Origin: Fidelibacterota bacterium
GTDB taxonomy: Bacteria > Fidelibacterota > UBA2242
Length of the DNA: 5,901 bases
NCBI GenBank assembly: GCA_023229045.1
Contig: JALOAB010000141.1
Span: forward strand, 1 to 5,901
Direction of reading: 5' to 3'
This document shows positions 5,748-5,901 of this stretch, piece after piece; position 1 is the stretch's first letter, and every line of letters begins with the position of its first letter. Below the pieces are notes generated by a model. That model ran no database searches. It was given only the letters and a program-made list of their open reading frames with translations, and was not told where the DNA came from. The translations under genes were made by a program, and so were the position numbers.

Positions 5748-5901
5748 TTTGGATTTTTAGATTTATGCCTGTATAATAAATATCCAATCAGCACTATGAA
5801 TATAAAAGTTAATATTAATGAACTCTCAGGACCGAATTCCGAACCGGTGATCAGGTTGTGTTCTTTATAATTGAGTTTTAAGATTGGGTTGGTCCATCTT
5901 T
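5744..5901 (-). CDS. C-terminal end of a CPBP-like intramembrane protease family protein, 5' end outside window
   Basis: The minus strand is open from the right edge (first full codon 5899-5897) for 51 codons to TGA at 5746-5744. No start codon is visible because the gene begins beyond the window. The visible peptide contains NPILKLNYKEHNLITGSEFG, then PESS and a single hydrophobic helix (LILTFIFIVLIGYLLY) followed by a basic RHKSKNPN tail. The 'NP(I/V)L ... TGxEFGPExSLI + terminal helix' pattern is what I recall from the C-terminal end of CPBP/CAAX-type membrane proteins (formerly Abi). The catalytic EExxxR and histidine motifs would lie upstream and cannot be checked, so the family call is tentative. 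That this is a real coding end is well supported by the frame and the helix-plus-basic-tail pattern. It is 229 bases upstream of the T9SS-sorted gene, so a shared transcript is uncertain. Confidence 0.6.
   Translation of the reverse strand, partial: RWTNPILKLNYKEHNLITGSEFGPESSLILTFIFIVLIGYLLYRHKSKNPN

Overview
The window most likely comes from a Gram-negative member of the Fibrobacterota-Chlorobiota-Bacteroidota (FCB) superphylum. Three things point there: a C-terminal type IX secretion (T9SS) sorting domain with the 'NYPNPFNP' start that is common in Ignavibacteria, Calditrichota, Marinimicrobia and KSB1-like lineages; a Fibrobacter succinogenes major paralogous (FISUMP) domain protein; and a possible Bacteroidota-type -7 promoter box (TAnnTTTG). 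The phylum cannot be fixed from the sequence. Clear Shine-Dalgarno sequences before at least two genes argue against a strictly SD-independent Bacteroidia genome.

Layout. Positions 3-1865 (+) hold most of a cytoplasmic GH57 4-alpha-glucanotransferase/alpha-amylase, cut at the left edge. It converges on the minus-strand genes across a bidirectional hairpin terminator (1890-1919). All other genes are on the minus strand. Read in the direction of transcription from the right edge they are: the last 51 codons of a membrane protein that looks like a CPBP-family intramembrane protease (5744-5901, not callable as a start-to-stop ORF because its start lies outside the window); a 229-base AT-rich gap with a putative promoter; a two-gene operon of a T9SS-sorted protein (4699-5514) and a FISUMP protein (3934-4686); a 253-base gap with nested hairpins resembling a dispersed intergenic repeat; a small four-helix membrane protein (3306-3680); and a secreted beta-rich protein of unknown function with a DNRLRE/CBM96-like C-terminal half (1997-3214).

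How the parts relate. Apart from the GH57 enzyme, which acts on storage or imported alpha-glucans in the cytoplasm, most of the window encodes envelope or exported proteins. The best-supported functional unit is the T9SS/FISUMP pair: the stop codon of the first gene lies inside the ribosome binding site of the second. Both proteins also begin, just after the signal peptide, with the same short beta-rich motif ending in 'xxIxxIxF', present twice in the first protein and once in the second. The FISUMP gene is compositionally split, with a very AT-rich 5' third and a GC-rich 3' half. No CRISPR array, tRNA, rRNA, integrase or transposase was seen. I found no convincing complete new system; the most interesting items are the paired exported proteins, the compositional mosaic and the competing hairpins.
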